From Isoetes taiwanensis (Eukaryota > Streptophyta > Lycopodiopsida > Isoetales > Isoetaceae), in the NCBI GenBank assembly GCA_021234155.1, contig JAJEKV010000006.1, forward strand, positions 14,028,902-14,092,901: a stretch of DNA of 64,000 bases, in the 5' to 3' direction. The translations under genes and the position numbers were made by a program. Of this stretch, positions 10,339 through 21,472 are shown piece after piece. Position 1 is the first letter of the stretch, and each line of letters starts with the position of its first letter. The notes below the pieces were generated by a model. That model worked only from the letters and a program-made list of their open reading frames with translations, did no database searches and was not told the DNA's origin.

Positions 10339-13300
10339 TTACTTCAACAACAAGGTTAACGTATTACGAGATTCTACAATCTCCGCAAATTTCCCAAAGA
10401 ACATTTCATGCCAATAGTTAGTCAGTTCATATGCATAAGATGTACCTCTAATCTTATGTTTGACTGGCTCCAATGGAAATCTCACCCCAATTACTGACTC
10501 GGGATGGACAAGAACTTTCTTTCCTTGAATAAGCATGTACTTTTGATGCCAACCAGGAATCAATTCAAAGTAGTTACCAGCTATAACTTCATTACCACAA
10601 TAAAATTCATTTCCATAGTCATCCTTGGTGTCTTCTTCGAGGGCATGTTTCACTTCTGTGCACTGGATGAGATAATAAGAGACCCTTTCATAATTGTCTG
10701 GGGATGTGAATGATGCAAAATAATCTCCAACCTGCACTGTCTCATCCACATTGTCCACGTCATTTGCCCACAAGTCCTCTGCCTCGTACCCATCTTCTTC
10801 AACATTGTCCCTGTTTGTAGGCTCTAGTTTTCTCAACTCCCACCTGCCACAATGATCAATTCTCACAAGCAGCCAATCAAAATTGATGCATGCCTTACAA
10901 AAACATGAAAGAGATCTACACATTAACTTTGTTGGATCATTTGGATCTATGGATGATATGCAATGAAGAGATTGCACCCCTTTCACTGGGAGCACATCAA
11001 ATCTTTGAGAACGGTCAATGTCAGACACCTTCCAAAATACCCTTTCCACATCAGAAATTTTCTCTTCAAGAACCTCACATGCAGTTTCTGCATTTTTTAT
11101 CACTTTCCCATCCTTTTTTCTTTGTTCTGCCTCGAGCCATAGTTTGGCTATGGCTCCTTCTCCGTCATGTGTGCCCTTCCCATGTCCCCGAGCCAAAGAA
11201 ATTCCAAAGTGCATTCTGATCTTATGCTCTTGATGATACTTAGTTACATGATAGAAAGCTCTTCTCGACTTGAATTGGGCTGCACACCCATCAGACCAAA
11301 CTAAGTGGTATTTCATATGACCAAAGACCATTTTCTTTTCAGCCAATTGAGGTGCATCTTGAATGCTTTTTGTACAAAGTGAGTATCATGTATTTTGTCA
11401 TCTGAAATAAAGAAGTGCACACATTTCCTCATTTTACCCTGTACCTTGAACATCATGATGTGGACCAATATGCTGATTTGTTCATTGTACCAATGTTGTG
11501 CTTGAATCTCGTTGAATGGCTTCAAAGTATAATTCTCCGAGAAATCAACAACTGATAATACGGTATCATCACGAAGACTCTTCATGGATTCCTTGAATTG
11601 TTTGCTCTGCCAATGTGCCACAAAGTTATGATATACAAACTTCGACATATGATCAAACATGTTATCCAACATATTACTGGAGCTGCCTTTCTTGTCAATT
11701 AGCTTTAGTCTTCGTGAAGTTCCTTTCTTCGAGGGCTCATTAACGTAACCATAGACTTGCCAATCAAGCGTTTGATCAATCTGCTCCTTGTATTCTCTTG
11801 GACACAACTCAATTAATTGTTTCCCCGTTTCCACAATCTGATTTGATACATTGTAGCTTATGCCACTCGTTGCCTTTCTTTGCTCATCACATACCATAGC
11901 CCTCCAAAATGTGCTAACATTATCAAATGTCTTGTCCTTGGCTTGACATATTCCAAAGATGAGCTTCGGATCTTTACACCACAATTGCACGAACAATTTT
12001 CATGGAGTCTTGACCTCATCAAATTAAATGCCTGCTTGTACAGATCTGATTGCTCATGTTTCACGCAACAACATGTGTTTCTTTCCTTTAGCTTTCTAAT
12101 GCAAGAAGGTTTTAAGTATTCAAATTGCCTAAGCCCAATCCAACCTCCTCGGATAATTGATCCACAAAATTCGGAATAATTCAAATGTAAAATTTACGAT
12201 TGAAATAAAATTAGTCACCTCATTACATTACATTACATTACATTACATACAAATCTTTTACATATTCAAGACCCTAAACTCCCACACATACATGTACATT
12301 CGACATGAATTTTATTTCATTTACTATGAAGTCACATAATTTTTGACAATTAATACATCTCCACACTAATTTCTTCTTAGTTCTTGCCTACATCTACAAT
12401 ACATCCGGAATATACATGTAAACAAATATACATCCGAATATACATGTAAACAAATATACATGTACGTGTTGCCATGAAATAATTTGACATTTCCATGTAG
12501 AACAACTAGGGCGCGATCGCATCTACATTACATTCAAAAAGTAAAGAAATCATTTACAAACTTTACATCGGTGTTACAAAATAAAAGACATCTTTATTCT
12601 GCCAAAAAAGTAAAGAAATCTACAAACTTTACATCAACTTTTACAAAAAAAAAAAAACATCTTTATTCTGAAAAACAAGATGCAATTACAAACTAAATTA
12701 CGATTCGTTCGTGTAATGTCAATATATTGAATTGGTTGTGTCCTCTTCTTCATGACATCTCTAATTTTTGGTGAAACCTTTGAGTTATCTAACCAAAACC
12801 GAAAGCAACCATATCCTTCATAGCCCGATCTATCGTGTATTTGTTCTTGGATTTCGACACCGCTAATGCCCACAGATTTGTTCCACCTAGTGACATTCTT
12901 TTCCTTCTCTCCACTTTTAGTTTCATATTTCTAGGATGTATTTTCAAAGAACTTAGTCGCTAGTGAAGTCTTACGTAATTCTCCTTCCTCTCCAACCACC
13001 ATAGATAGTACAGAATGCTTTGCGGCAAAGTCTGTCATTGCTATTTGCATTTTTGACGCCTCTTGGAGGCCATCCGTTAAATTCTTTACCGACTGTTTTC
13101 CACGATAGCCTCTTTAGGCCTTCCAATGACTGGCTCAAATAGGAATTGCAATCTTTTGTCCTCGCAATAATCTTCTTGCAAATATACTTTCTTTGTTTTG
13201 GAGTCAAATTAGATACCTCATTCATTATGAGATTTACAGAAGCATTCACCTTTCTTCTAATTGGCTTTGTCACGTATCCACCCCTACAAACCCTCTGTTT

Positions 13301-13485
13301 CGATTTTCTTTGCATGCTTGTAACAGTGCTTTCCGAAACTTCATCAACAGGAGGATTGAAATCAACCCGATCTTCGACCTCGAAGTGCTTGCATGAGAGT
13401 CCAATCCTTCTTCCATAGTTTCTTCTTCAACCGGTGCTTTAAGACATCGATCCATTCTGCGAAAGGGGATACAACATCCTCGCAC
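10339..13485 (-). pseudogene. SDG-motif (candidate DDE) transposase-like gene, frameshifted
   Basis: Reading 13485 down to 10339, coding segments follow one another in changing frames: 13485-13270, 13315-12971 (basic, with MNEVSNLTPKQRKYICKK), 12873-12700 (FWLDNSKVSPKIRDVMKK), 12184-11990 (Cys-rich NTCCCVKHEQSDLY and CSCNCG, possibly metal-binding), 11996-11313 and 11346-10339. The last two hold the likely core: VVDFSENY, then about 75 residues later VWSDGCAAQFKS, then GHGKGTHDGEGA. These spaced acidic residues are candidates for a DDE triad; similar SDG-QFK-HGKG proteins occur as unclassified transposases in other eukaryotes. A one-base shift near 11345 and another near 11990 break the frame. 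The C-terminal 200 residues are acidic and not recognised. It is convergent with the Ulp1-like gene within the same terminal repeats and is presumably the element's own transposase. Confidence 0.65.
12215..12249. repeat. CATTA short tandem repeat
   Basis: Seven or so copies of CATTA, followed by related TACATA-type motifs. Plausibly an intron of the minus-strand transposase-like gene. Confidence 0.7.
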
Positions 13486-13889
13486 AAAAATCAGATTATT
13501 AACCGGTTTGTATTATTTGCTTGAAGGGATTTGTATTACTGCTTGAAGGAAAGGGATTTCAATTTCTTCAAGATACATTTGTTTCTTGAAATGCATTCGA
13601 TTTAGGAGCAGCTATAATCGATTCGGGCCAAGTTTTCGTTGAGGTAGAATCCGGAGCCATGTTTGATCGATTGAGGAAAGTTCAAAATGTGCGCCAAAGT
13701 TTTTTTTTTTTTTCGCAGGCAAGATATTTAGATTTTATTGATAGAGGGAGGATTTGGTATAATTATGGAGAATATTGTACGTCAACCGCCTTTATTAATG
13801 ATAGGCAACTCCATGTAAAATTCAAAATGTACATTACAAACACTTTAACCCAATTCAAATTTTTACATCAATATACAAAAAAATTCAAT

Positions 13890-13910
13890 CACCCTTTCAT
13901 GCTTCTACCC
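13890..13910 (-). repeat. Right terminal inverted repeat
   Basis: Reverse complement of 2382-2402 with no mismatch. It is followed by CACA at 13911-13914, the same four bases that precede the left end. Confidence 0.8.
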
Positions 13911-13914
13911 CACA

Positions 13915-14280
13915 ACGACTTTCTTTTGCACGACTATACTACCTTCTCTCTTTGGTCCGCAAAGGATTTTCTTGATTGATAAAAGTATGCCTTTAGAAAA
14001 CACTCATGGGACCTTGTCAGAGGACTCTCCAGCTCTAGTACAACTTCCTTGTCATGAGGAGAAGTCCTCACCAGAGCAGCTTCTGTCAGAGTCTTCAGCA
14101 CAACTTCATTTCCAACAAGAGGAGTCTTTGCAAGAGCAGCCACATGCCAAGCGGGAGGGAGCTAACAAGGTTCCTCACCAGAATGTTCACAGCGCAGATA
14201 CATGTTCATGAGGAGGAGTTTCAACCAGCACAACTTTTATTGAATGGATTATTGCAAACCTAGTATTAGGCCTATCGTGA
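13915..14280. repeat. Imperfect repeats flanking the right end of the TIR element
   Basis: Phrases like GAGGAGTC, AGAGCAGC and CAACTTC recur at about 50-60 base spacing, leaving several frames open on both strands. No family is recognisable, so no gene is called. Confidence 0.35.
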
Positions 14281-14499
14281 TCCTATATTTGGCTATCTTG
14301 TTGAGTGGTTAATGCGGCCATGATGGCCACATTGGAACCCTCCACTGGTAAGAGAGGGCAATTTACGGCTCCATATGCAGGTCACTAGATGGAGGGTTGC
14401 GTGCATAGGCCCTAGCAATAGGCATGATGATTATACTATCATAGCCCTAAACCCCCCGATTTCCTTTGCCCTTCAAAAGCTCATTTCCTATGGAATTTG

Positions 14500-15200
14500 A
14501 GTTGGAATTTTGAGGATATGAGTCCGAAATTTTAAGGACCTCGAGATTTCAACTCAAATCAACACGATTTAACTGGTAAAGCAGTAGTGCTATGTAATGC
14601 TGCTGAAAAACTGCTGGAAATGCCAAATTTCAAGCAAGATTATTATTCCTCGGGAGTCCAAAATTTTAAGGAGTTCTTGGGCTTCTCGTAGTGCACTAGG
14701 GCCTGTGATACTAGGGTCTGTGATATTCCAAGAGGAAGCTTGCTTATCTTTTCTACTAGTGGCTGCTGTATCAGATAACATGCCTTCTGACGTTACTAAG
14801 GATTGCACACTTTGGGAGCAATTTCAAAACGAGATTTGTGCTCTTGTTTACTTTTCCTACTTCATCAAGGGCTGTTCAGGAGTATTTTGGTGTGTATATT
14901 TCCTATTTGACTCATTAGGAGTTTAAATAAGCACGCCTGGGGGAGATGAAAAAGTTGAGGTGTGAGCTCCTATAATAATCTCCTCCTGTGTTTCGAAAAT
15001 AAAAAAATGGTACCTCCATTTCCTAAAAACAAAAATAAAATAAAATAAATAAAAAAAAATTAAGGACCCTTAAATTTCGACTCAAATCAACAGGATTTAA
15101 CAAGCCAAACTTCTCTCGATTTCTGCTGGCCCGTGATAAAGCAGCGGTGTAATGCTGCTGAAAAATTGCCCGAAAATGCCAAAAACTGCAGGTAAGCTCA
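14500..15200. repeat. Pair of direct repeats about 550 bp apart
   Basis: The block at 14525-14625 (ATTTCAACTCAAATCAACAC, then AATGCTGCTGAAAAACTGC) is repeated with changes at 15065-15190 (TTTCGACTCAAATCAACAGG, then AATGCTGCTGAAAAATTGCC). Between them is an A-rich stretch near 15000-15060. Confidence 0.6.
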
Positions 15201-15559
15201 TTAAAATTTCATCGAATTTTTTAAATTTTCAGGACCCAAAAATTTCGATCTAAATTTTCTGGGGGCCACCGCTGCCATGGCAGCGCCACATCATAATCTA
15301 GAATCCATTGTACTCTTTCCTAGTAAAAGCGATAAATCTTGGGTCTGCTCAGGCTTACGACTTCCCACGACAATCAGGTACTAATGTTAAGATCCAGTCT
15401 TGTGACAAGCAAAATTATCATGCAAAACATAACCTGTATGCCCGTCTTCTTATTATAATTTGAGTATAACAGGTTTCAAATCGCTGAGAAATTACTATGG
15501 GGTATACTTAGCCCAGTATGAAAGCCAGTATGAATAATATTAATAGCCAAACTAAACCC

Positions 15560-15720
15560 GAGTAAATCTCATGATACAAATCTTGCAAATAGGTGCCTGC
15601 ACAGTTAGAATCAAGATTTTGTATGGAGAAATAATTACCAAAATAAATCAAAAGTAAAATTCATGATACAAATCTTACAAAATGGTGCCTGCACAGTTGA
15701 CATCAAGATCTTCTGAAATC
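15560..15720. repeat. Short tandem duplication downstream of the Alba gene
   Basis: Two copies of a phrase beginning TCATGATACAAATCTT and containing GGTGCCTGCACAGTTG, about 90 bases apart. It lies in or just past the 3' untranslated region of the minus-strand Alba gene. The rest of 15200-15926 shows no other feature. Confidence 0.6.
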
Positions 15721-15926
15721 AATAATGACTAACTATAGATATTACTAGGAACAACTACTTGAATTTAGCGTGTCAAAATTTCAAAGTATACATCACTTTA
15801 GCAGCTGGACAGTCAAAACTACAGCACAAAAAACTCCCAATACCAAGAACTTTGTGTGACAAACAAACTTGGCAACAGCTTCTTAACTAAACAACTTGGC
15901 TGTATACACAAGCACAAGCCAAAAGA

Positions 15927-17604
15927 TCATGCAGCTACAGGTCTTCCGGAGTTTTGGACTGGCCCATCAGAATGGAAACCGCGCCCCCTTCCACGTCCCC
16001 TTCCTCTTCCCTGTCCACGACCTGCAAAAGATACATTATTAACATGAATTAACTTATAGCCAGAAATATTGGCTTCCTTTACATACCTCTTCCACGTGGT
16101 GCTTCCGCTGGACCCGCGCCATCATAACCAGCATCTTGATGTTCATCAGAAGGTCCATATCCCCTACCACCATCAGAAGGTCCATATCCCCTGCCACCAT
16201 CAGAAGCTCCAAATCCCCTACCACGGCCCCGGAAACCACGGCCACGGCCACGCATCCTTCCACGACCTCTGCCACGACCCCAACCCGCATCATTTCCATT
16301 GAAGTCACCTCCCACAGTAATGACTCCATTTGCTAAAGAAAAAGAGTTAGCTCCAGCAAGATACCTTAAGCCATATTTTAAATTAACTTGGGATACCTCC
16401 TCCTCTTCCCCTACCCCGACCACGTCCACGCCCTCTTCCTCTTCCACCCCGGGGAGAACCATCTGAAATTTACACGTTTGGTTAAAAAAAGACTAGAAGC
16501 ATCTACTAGAAAACAAATAAACTTACCCCCTTCATAATCAAAGTCAACAAGAGGTTTCACCTCGTCCGCAGACAAGGGTGGCTGATATCTAAATAAACGA
16601 AAATGACAAACACTTTTAGAGCTCATAGACTTCTAAAATCGAAGTCATATTCTGTACATATTGACAGATGACAATATCGATGCATACCCAGTTGAAGTCT
16701 TGTCAAGTTCTTTTGTGGATAATGTGACAGTGATCATTGACACATGTCTTGTTGTTTCCAACCTGCATCAATAGCAACGACAACTACCTATCATAATGAA
16801 ACAAATAAGCTAGATCATATAGGTAATTTAAAGGTCAAGAGCAAAAGCTCACGGAAGAAGTCCCTCCTCTAATGGCTCCCAGGTATCAGTAATATCTGTT
16901 GACCCAATAGTTGTGTTCTGGTGTAAACCAGCAATTCGCCTCTGAGAAGCCAAAGCAGTCTTCATTTTAGTGAAGAAGCCAAGCATATTGTCTAAACAAT
17001 GTCATACCAAATCTTCTCACCTTAATGATCTCAGCAATAGTCACAGTCTTGTTGATAGCCCTGCCCATAGCCTTCAGAACAATTTCCTGCGCACCTTTCT
17101 CCTGTGACAAAAAAGAACACCCTGTAATTTATTAAGTAGTCCCCATGACAGAAAAAACAAAATGTTTCTTCATGAGATATAACATAAAATTTAACCAAAT
17201 TACATAAGCCACGTGAAATAGCATTTTTGTTCTCCTCCTTTTCTTAAATGCATTAATTCACGAAATATAAAGTAAAGTTTAAGCAGATTATGGAAAATAC
17301 AAGATGTAAATTAAATTGTTATTTCTTTTCTCTTGATACAAGCATTAGTTCAGAAAAATATAAAGTGAGGTTTGAGCAGATTATATAAACGACATAAAGC
17401 AGACTCCTTTTCTTAATACAAGCGTTAGTTCATTCAATGTCTAGTACATCAAAAAATTACAGCACAAAAGAATGATAATACCTGCATGAGTGTAGTCGCA
17501 TATGTGATGTAGTTGCGCATCTTCCCCTGAGTTGTGATACGTATCTCGTTCTCATTGATAGGCGTTTCTGGCCTAGGCTTCTCGACCCTCTGATAACGAT
17601 CCAT
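15927..17604 (-). CDS. Alba DNA/RNA-binding protein with RGG-type tail, 278 aa, 8 exons
   Basis: Exons, in transcript order: 17604-17482, 17101-17021, 16941-16853, 16762-16688, 16588-16527, 16462-16397, 16332-16087 and 16021-15927. All junctions are GT/AG and the joined length is 837 bases, in frame from ATG to TGA. Residues about 15-120 form an Alba domain: NEIRITTQGKMRNYITYATT, then GAQEIVLKAMGRAINKTV, RRIAGLHQNTTIGSTDI, and HVSMITVTLSTKEL. The C-terminal half is a long arginine/glycine region (GRGRGRGRGRG and YGPSDGGRG repeats), as in the longer of the two plant Alba classes. These proteins bind RNA (and R-loops or telomeric/viroid RNA in some species) and act in mRNA storage, stress granules and translation. 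Intron 1 holds three degraded copies of a TATAAAGTRARGTTTRAGCAG phrase. A leader intron is likely, since an acceptor-like TTGCATCAG lies upstream of the ATG. No break is visible; this is the best gene in the window. Confidence 0.93.
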
Positions 17605-18235
17605 ACTGGCTTTCTCTTGTATTACAGATTAAACAGCTGATGCAAGTCTTACAGGCAAATGAAAAAGGCTGAAGGGTTTGGTAAAAAAGGGACTAAAGAA
17701 ACAGAAAACAATAGTTGTAAACCTAGATGATACAGAATCAAAATCCGACCCACTTGTGGTGTGGCTGTAAGCAGGCCAGAAAGTATAGATTACAAAGGGC
17801 ACAAACCCAAGAATAAAGAATAAATGGGTAATAAATGGATTCAATGAGACTCGGAAAACAATATACAGTTAAAAGCAAACAGCCGTGGTTACGAAGCAAA
17901 GAGGACTGGGAAAGGAAGAAAAGAAAACGGTATATATGGAATTAAATCGTAAGAAAACAGTGGGTGGCACTCGAAAGAAAGGCGTGGCAATGCAGGCCAC
18001 AGGTGGTTGAAGCCGCGGCCGAAACAAGACGCCAGGCAAAGGGAAACAAAAAAACTATTGACTATGGTAGGCTTGAAGCAGCAAAATAAGAAGAAAAATA
18101 CACACCAACCAATCCGGCTATGGGCAGAAACCTTGCAGATTAGATCCGGCGATACCCTCTCCTCCTTCACGATTTACACAGAGCTTTCCAGTACGATAGG
18201 GTATCCTTAATAAAAGGGAACTGCCCACAGCACGT
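17605..18235 (-). promoter_or_regulatory. Presumed leader and promoter of the Alba gene
   Basis: Upstream of the Alba ATG, an acceptor-like TTGCATCAG near 17640 suggests a leader intron, with the first non-coding exon probably near 18050-18180. A TTTTATTAAGG motif on the minus strand near 18210 is TATA-like. No transcript data are available, so the start site is a guess. Confidence 0.35.
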
Positions 18236-18338
18236 CCGTTTGACGGGCCAGATTGAAACTGGGGTTTGGTTCTTGCATCCACACCGTTAATTAGGCAAGG
18301 CAAAATAAGAGATTATATTAATGGCCAAGATTCGCTCC

Positions 18339-18616
18339 TACGTTGTTGGAAACTGTATATGCCGTCGGATACTGTCCGGTTATAGCCTGTCTTTCTGCCA
18401 TAATTTGCTATGTCTGTGACAACGTGGCGAGAGTATCTCCACCGTCCTGACATAGAGGGCTGCGATTGACCACAGAATGTCCTGGCTTGATCTCTGCCGT
18501 TTAACTTTTTCCTTATGTAAGAACCTTCTTAGGGTTGAATAGGTCTAGGGTTTATTTTGAACCTTCTATTGTTTATCATTGATGCAATGGCAACAAACAT
18601 TTGACCATAGAGAAAG
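18339..18616 (+). repeat. Dispersed repeat, copy 1
   Basis: About 280 bases, beginning GTTGGAAACTGTATATG and including GAGAGTATCTCCACCGTC and AACCTTCTATTGTTTATC, match 63749-64000 in the same direction with roughly 80-85 percent identity by eye. It has no coding frame and may be part of an LTR or a non-autonomous element. Confidence 0.8.
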
Positions 18617-18990
18617 ATTCTTTTTAGTGTTAAGCAATCCATTCCTATAAATTTCTTGGTTATGATGTTTCCTTCATTAGCCCTTAAACAACTTGTATAT
18701 ATGATAAACTATTATATGATCTAGTCATGCCTCCTCTTGCACATTATGGATGTTTTATTTTTACTGAGGGAACGAGTACTACAGGAGTATACTCAACATC
18801 CTCATTCTCTAGACTGTAGTAGCTTATTTACTGCTCTAGAAGATGATTCCCTAGAAGCACATAATTATCTCCCAAATTGTAACCAAAATGTGTAGTATAA
18901 AGGAACCAAGGGACTCCTGAAATGGTAGATCTTATATTAGAAAATGTACAAGCTATATGAATTGAATACAATAGATTTTTTTATGTTCAT
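18617..18990. other. No gene seen
   Basis: AT-rich sequence between the dispersed repeat and the HUH/Rep-like relic. It may include the continuation of the dispersed repeat, whose other copy runs off the end of the window, or the 3' end of the Rep-like gene. Nothing else stands out. Confidence 0.35.
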
Positions 18991-19774
18991 GAAGACCAAT
19001 AGGCCATGGGAGCCATGGGTTAGTACGACCATTACTACCATTACTACTAGGATAAGGATAAAAAACCCCTAACTTTAGACAATATCCTACCATGCCTTCG
19101 AAACTGTGCAATTTGGTATCACGCAGCGCCTTGCACATTATAACAGCTCTGGCGATTTCCACACATTCCATCCTAGATTGGATTTAATTTTGACATTCAT
19201 GTTTGAGGGTGTCTTTGCATCCAGACAAAAAACGCATTGAAGATGCAAGTTCAAAACTGGAGCCCCTCTTACTGGACACAACTGCAGATTGGCAGTGCAA
19301 CTTAACAACCCATAACATCTGATCATACAAGCTCTCATTAGTATCGCATCCAGTCATTACGATTGTGATAGAGACATCTGGAAGAGTGGACATCTCAATT
19401 GCCTTCTCTCGTGTCCTGCTTCCAATGTCACAACCCAAATGTTCTTCCATCATACCTGGCTTTCCTCTTCCCCTTCCTCTCCCACCACCCCTTCCACATC
19501 CACATCCGTGACCACGACCACGACCATGCCCTCTTGCCGATCCCCTACTACTACTACTAATGTCCATGCAAGCTTCATTTGCATTAACCACATAGAAATT
19601 ACTTCCTCTGCCACCATCTGAGAACGTACAGCTACTCCAATTATCCGTAGAACAAGAAACATTCTCAACAACCTTCCTACTTCTTCCTCTTCCATGTCCA
19701 CTACTTGTATTCTCTTAATCCCACTCCTTCTCCTTTGACTTGCACCAGAAGCCACTCCACACATCACCTCTGCA

Positions 19775-20284
19775 TTGAGACAGGTCGATGGACTCAGGAG
19801 GCACGTGAGGACAGGATCATGTCAATGTTGCCAATAGGGGGCGTTGAGGATGTATATCACGCCAATCAAACCTGCCCAGCGTTCGATCATATCCGGGCAC
19901 GGTATAGCCAGTTAAATCTGCCAGAACAGTCGATGCATGTGCTGTTGAACACGATCTCAACCTCAATGGGCTTATTGGGTTCATATCTTCAGGAGGTTAT
20001 GGACACACTGACTCAACTATGCCCTTCGGGGCATCCTTGAATTGTTGTATATGATTGTACAGTATACCAGCATACTTATTACTGTTAAAGGTTTTTCCCT
20101 CGAAAACCCTTCGGGGTGGGGGTTTTTTAATCCTGACAATAATATACTTGCTGCTCTTTTCTTTGTATGGATCTCGTAGGCCAATTGGTCTCCGTGGACG
20201 ATAAAAAAACATTTTATTCTATTCTATTCTATTATATTATATTCTATTCTATTCTATTCTATTCTATTCTATTCTATCCTCAAA
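19775..20284 (+). mobile_element. 5'-truncated LINE, 3' end only
   Basis: Ten bases, CACCTCTGCA, lie on both sides (19765-19774 and 20285-20294), a clear target-site duplication. The insert encodes the C-terminus of a LINE ORF2 (DVYHANQTCPAFDHIRARYS), which aligns with the zinc-knuckle end of the larger LINE at 49.8-50.1 kb. It ends with a 3' untranslated region holding GGCCAATTGGTCTCCGTGGA and an ATTCT tail. The insertion split the Rep-like gene. Confidence 0.85.
20213..20279 (+). repeat. ATTCT microsatellite tail of the LINE
   Basis: About 13 copies of TATTC/ATTCT, with a small ATATT interruption, form the 3' tail of the truncated LINE. Confidence 0.9.
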
Positions 20285-20744
20285 CACCTCTGCAAATCCT
20301 GCACCCAAATCCAAAGTCTTCCTTCTGTCTTTCTGAATAAAAATTGAAGTGTTCTCTAAATTGGGGTCATCAAATTTGCCCTTCGCCACAAATAGTCACA
20401 TTACTGCTCATGTGACGACTCACATTATCACATTGACCTGCAAATACCGACTCCTCACGTTCACTGCTTCCACCTACTTCATGAGCCCAATAAACATGCT
20501 TCTCTGATGAGACTGCTTTTTTCCCTCTCAATTCTGCCAATCTACTATTCTCAAGGACTCAACCTTCGGCGTCTAATAAATGTTCACTGTAACCAAATAA
20601 TTTTTTACTTCTTTCACAAGCCACGGACAAAATGATCCTAGACTTGCAGGGCCTGTACACACAAAAAATTGCGCCCAATCTCTCACCCAAACCTTTCTTT
20701 GAAGGGGCCTCTTGCTTTAGCATCATGACAATGAATTGAGATAC

Positions 20745-21270
20745 CACAACAAGAAAAGGGTCATTTAGCGACGCCAATAGCGACGTCTGCTAGCGACGCC
20801 TAATCCGGCGTCGCCGGGCGTCAGCCTTGACGTCGTTGCGACATCGTCGCATCGCGGCGTCGTCGCGATCGCGACGTCGGCGGGCGTCAGCCTTGACGTC
20901 GCGTCAGCAGACGTCGCCGCGCGACGTCGCTATCGCGTCGCGACGCGCATGGCACATGACACGTGAAATATACACGTGGAATATACACGTGGAATATACA
21001 CGTGGAATATCACCAAAATCCACGCGTCGTGGTAAAGCCCGCGTGTATCGTCGCATCGCGGCGTGACCGTGGGAACGGATTATGGAATATACACGCGTGG
21101 CATATACCGTGGAATATACACGTCGCGTAAAAGCCGCGCGGTAGGCGTCGCATCGCGGCGTGACACGTGGAATATACACGTGGAAAATTCGAAAATCCAG
21201 ATATAGAAAAGCCACGTGGCAAAAAAAAAGCGCGTGGATACGCCGCATCGCGGCGTGTAGGGGAAAAAAA
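20745..21270 (+). repeat. Left terminal and subterminal repeats of the CACTA element
   Basis: Dense CGACGTC, GCGTCGC and CACGTGGAATATACACGTGG motifs in both directions follow the CACAACAAGA end. Subterminal arrays like this are where TnpA-type proteins bind in known CACTA elements. Open frames here are composition artefacts. Confidence 0.8.
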
Positions 21271-21472
21271 AAAAAAAAATTTATATAAAAAATATAAATA
21301 TAAAAATATTTTTAAATAATCACAAAAGTGTTTTTATATTCATATTTTTAAATAGTCACAAAATTATTTTTATATTTATATTTTTAAATAATCACAAAAG
21401 TGAATTGTATTTATATTTTTAAATAATCACAAAAGACTCGTTAAGAGGAGTATCCACCCTTTTAGCCTAGAG
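21271..21472. repeat. AT-rich repeats between subterminal array and accessory gene
   Basis: Three to four imperfect copies of TTTTTAAATAATCACAAAAG. They lie just past the stop codon of the accessory gene, in its 3' region. Confidence 0.6.

Larger units (their letters stand above)
2382..13910. mobile_element. 11.5 kb TIR DNA transposon carrying Ulp1-like and SDG-motif transposase-like genes
   Basis: The two ends carry a perfect 21-base inverted repeat that starts GGGTAGAAGCATGAAAGG. Both ends are flanked by CACA (2378-2381 and 13911-13914), which reads as a 4-base target duplication. Inside lie two convergent, multi-exon, broken genes: a plus-strand gene ending in a C48/Ulp1-like domain and a minus-strand gene with a candidate DDE-type core. 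TTTACAT-type motifs are abundant near both ends and may be subterminal binding repeats. The superfamily is not certain. A 4-base duplication is known for Sola and Ginger elements, and Ulp1-like proteases ride in several plant DNA transposons. Both genes carry frameshifts or stops, so this copy is probably non-autonomous now. Confidence 0.75.
18990..20744 (-). pseudogene. HUH/Rep-like endonuclease relic (Replitron-like), frameshifted and interrupted
   Basis: On the minus strand, an N-terminal part (20744-20295) is separated by an inserted LINE fragment from the rest (19764-18990). After an arginine/glycine region (RGSARGHGRGRGHGCGCG) come SITIVMTGCDTNESLYDQ, then in the next frame VLNLHLQCVF, and in the third frame CKALRDTKLHSFEGMVGYCLK minus its last residue at most. 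HLQ fits Rep motif II (HUH or HUQ) and YCLK fits the catalytic motif III (YxxK). The order and spacing match Rep-family HUH endonucleases such as those of Replitrons. At least two frame changes show it is dead. The gene probably began beyond 45791: the CACTA element has inserted within it at 20745. I could not see the element's own ends. Confidence 0.55.

Noticed and set aside
19439-19767. Glu/Val-rich minus-strand frame and a Ser/Thr/Pro-rich plus-strand frame
   Set aside because: Both are shifted readings of the RG-rich part of the Rep-like gene.
20827-21248. Arginine-rich frames near the left CACTA end
   Set aside because: They arise from CGACGT subterminal repeats.
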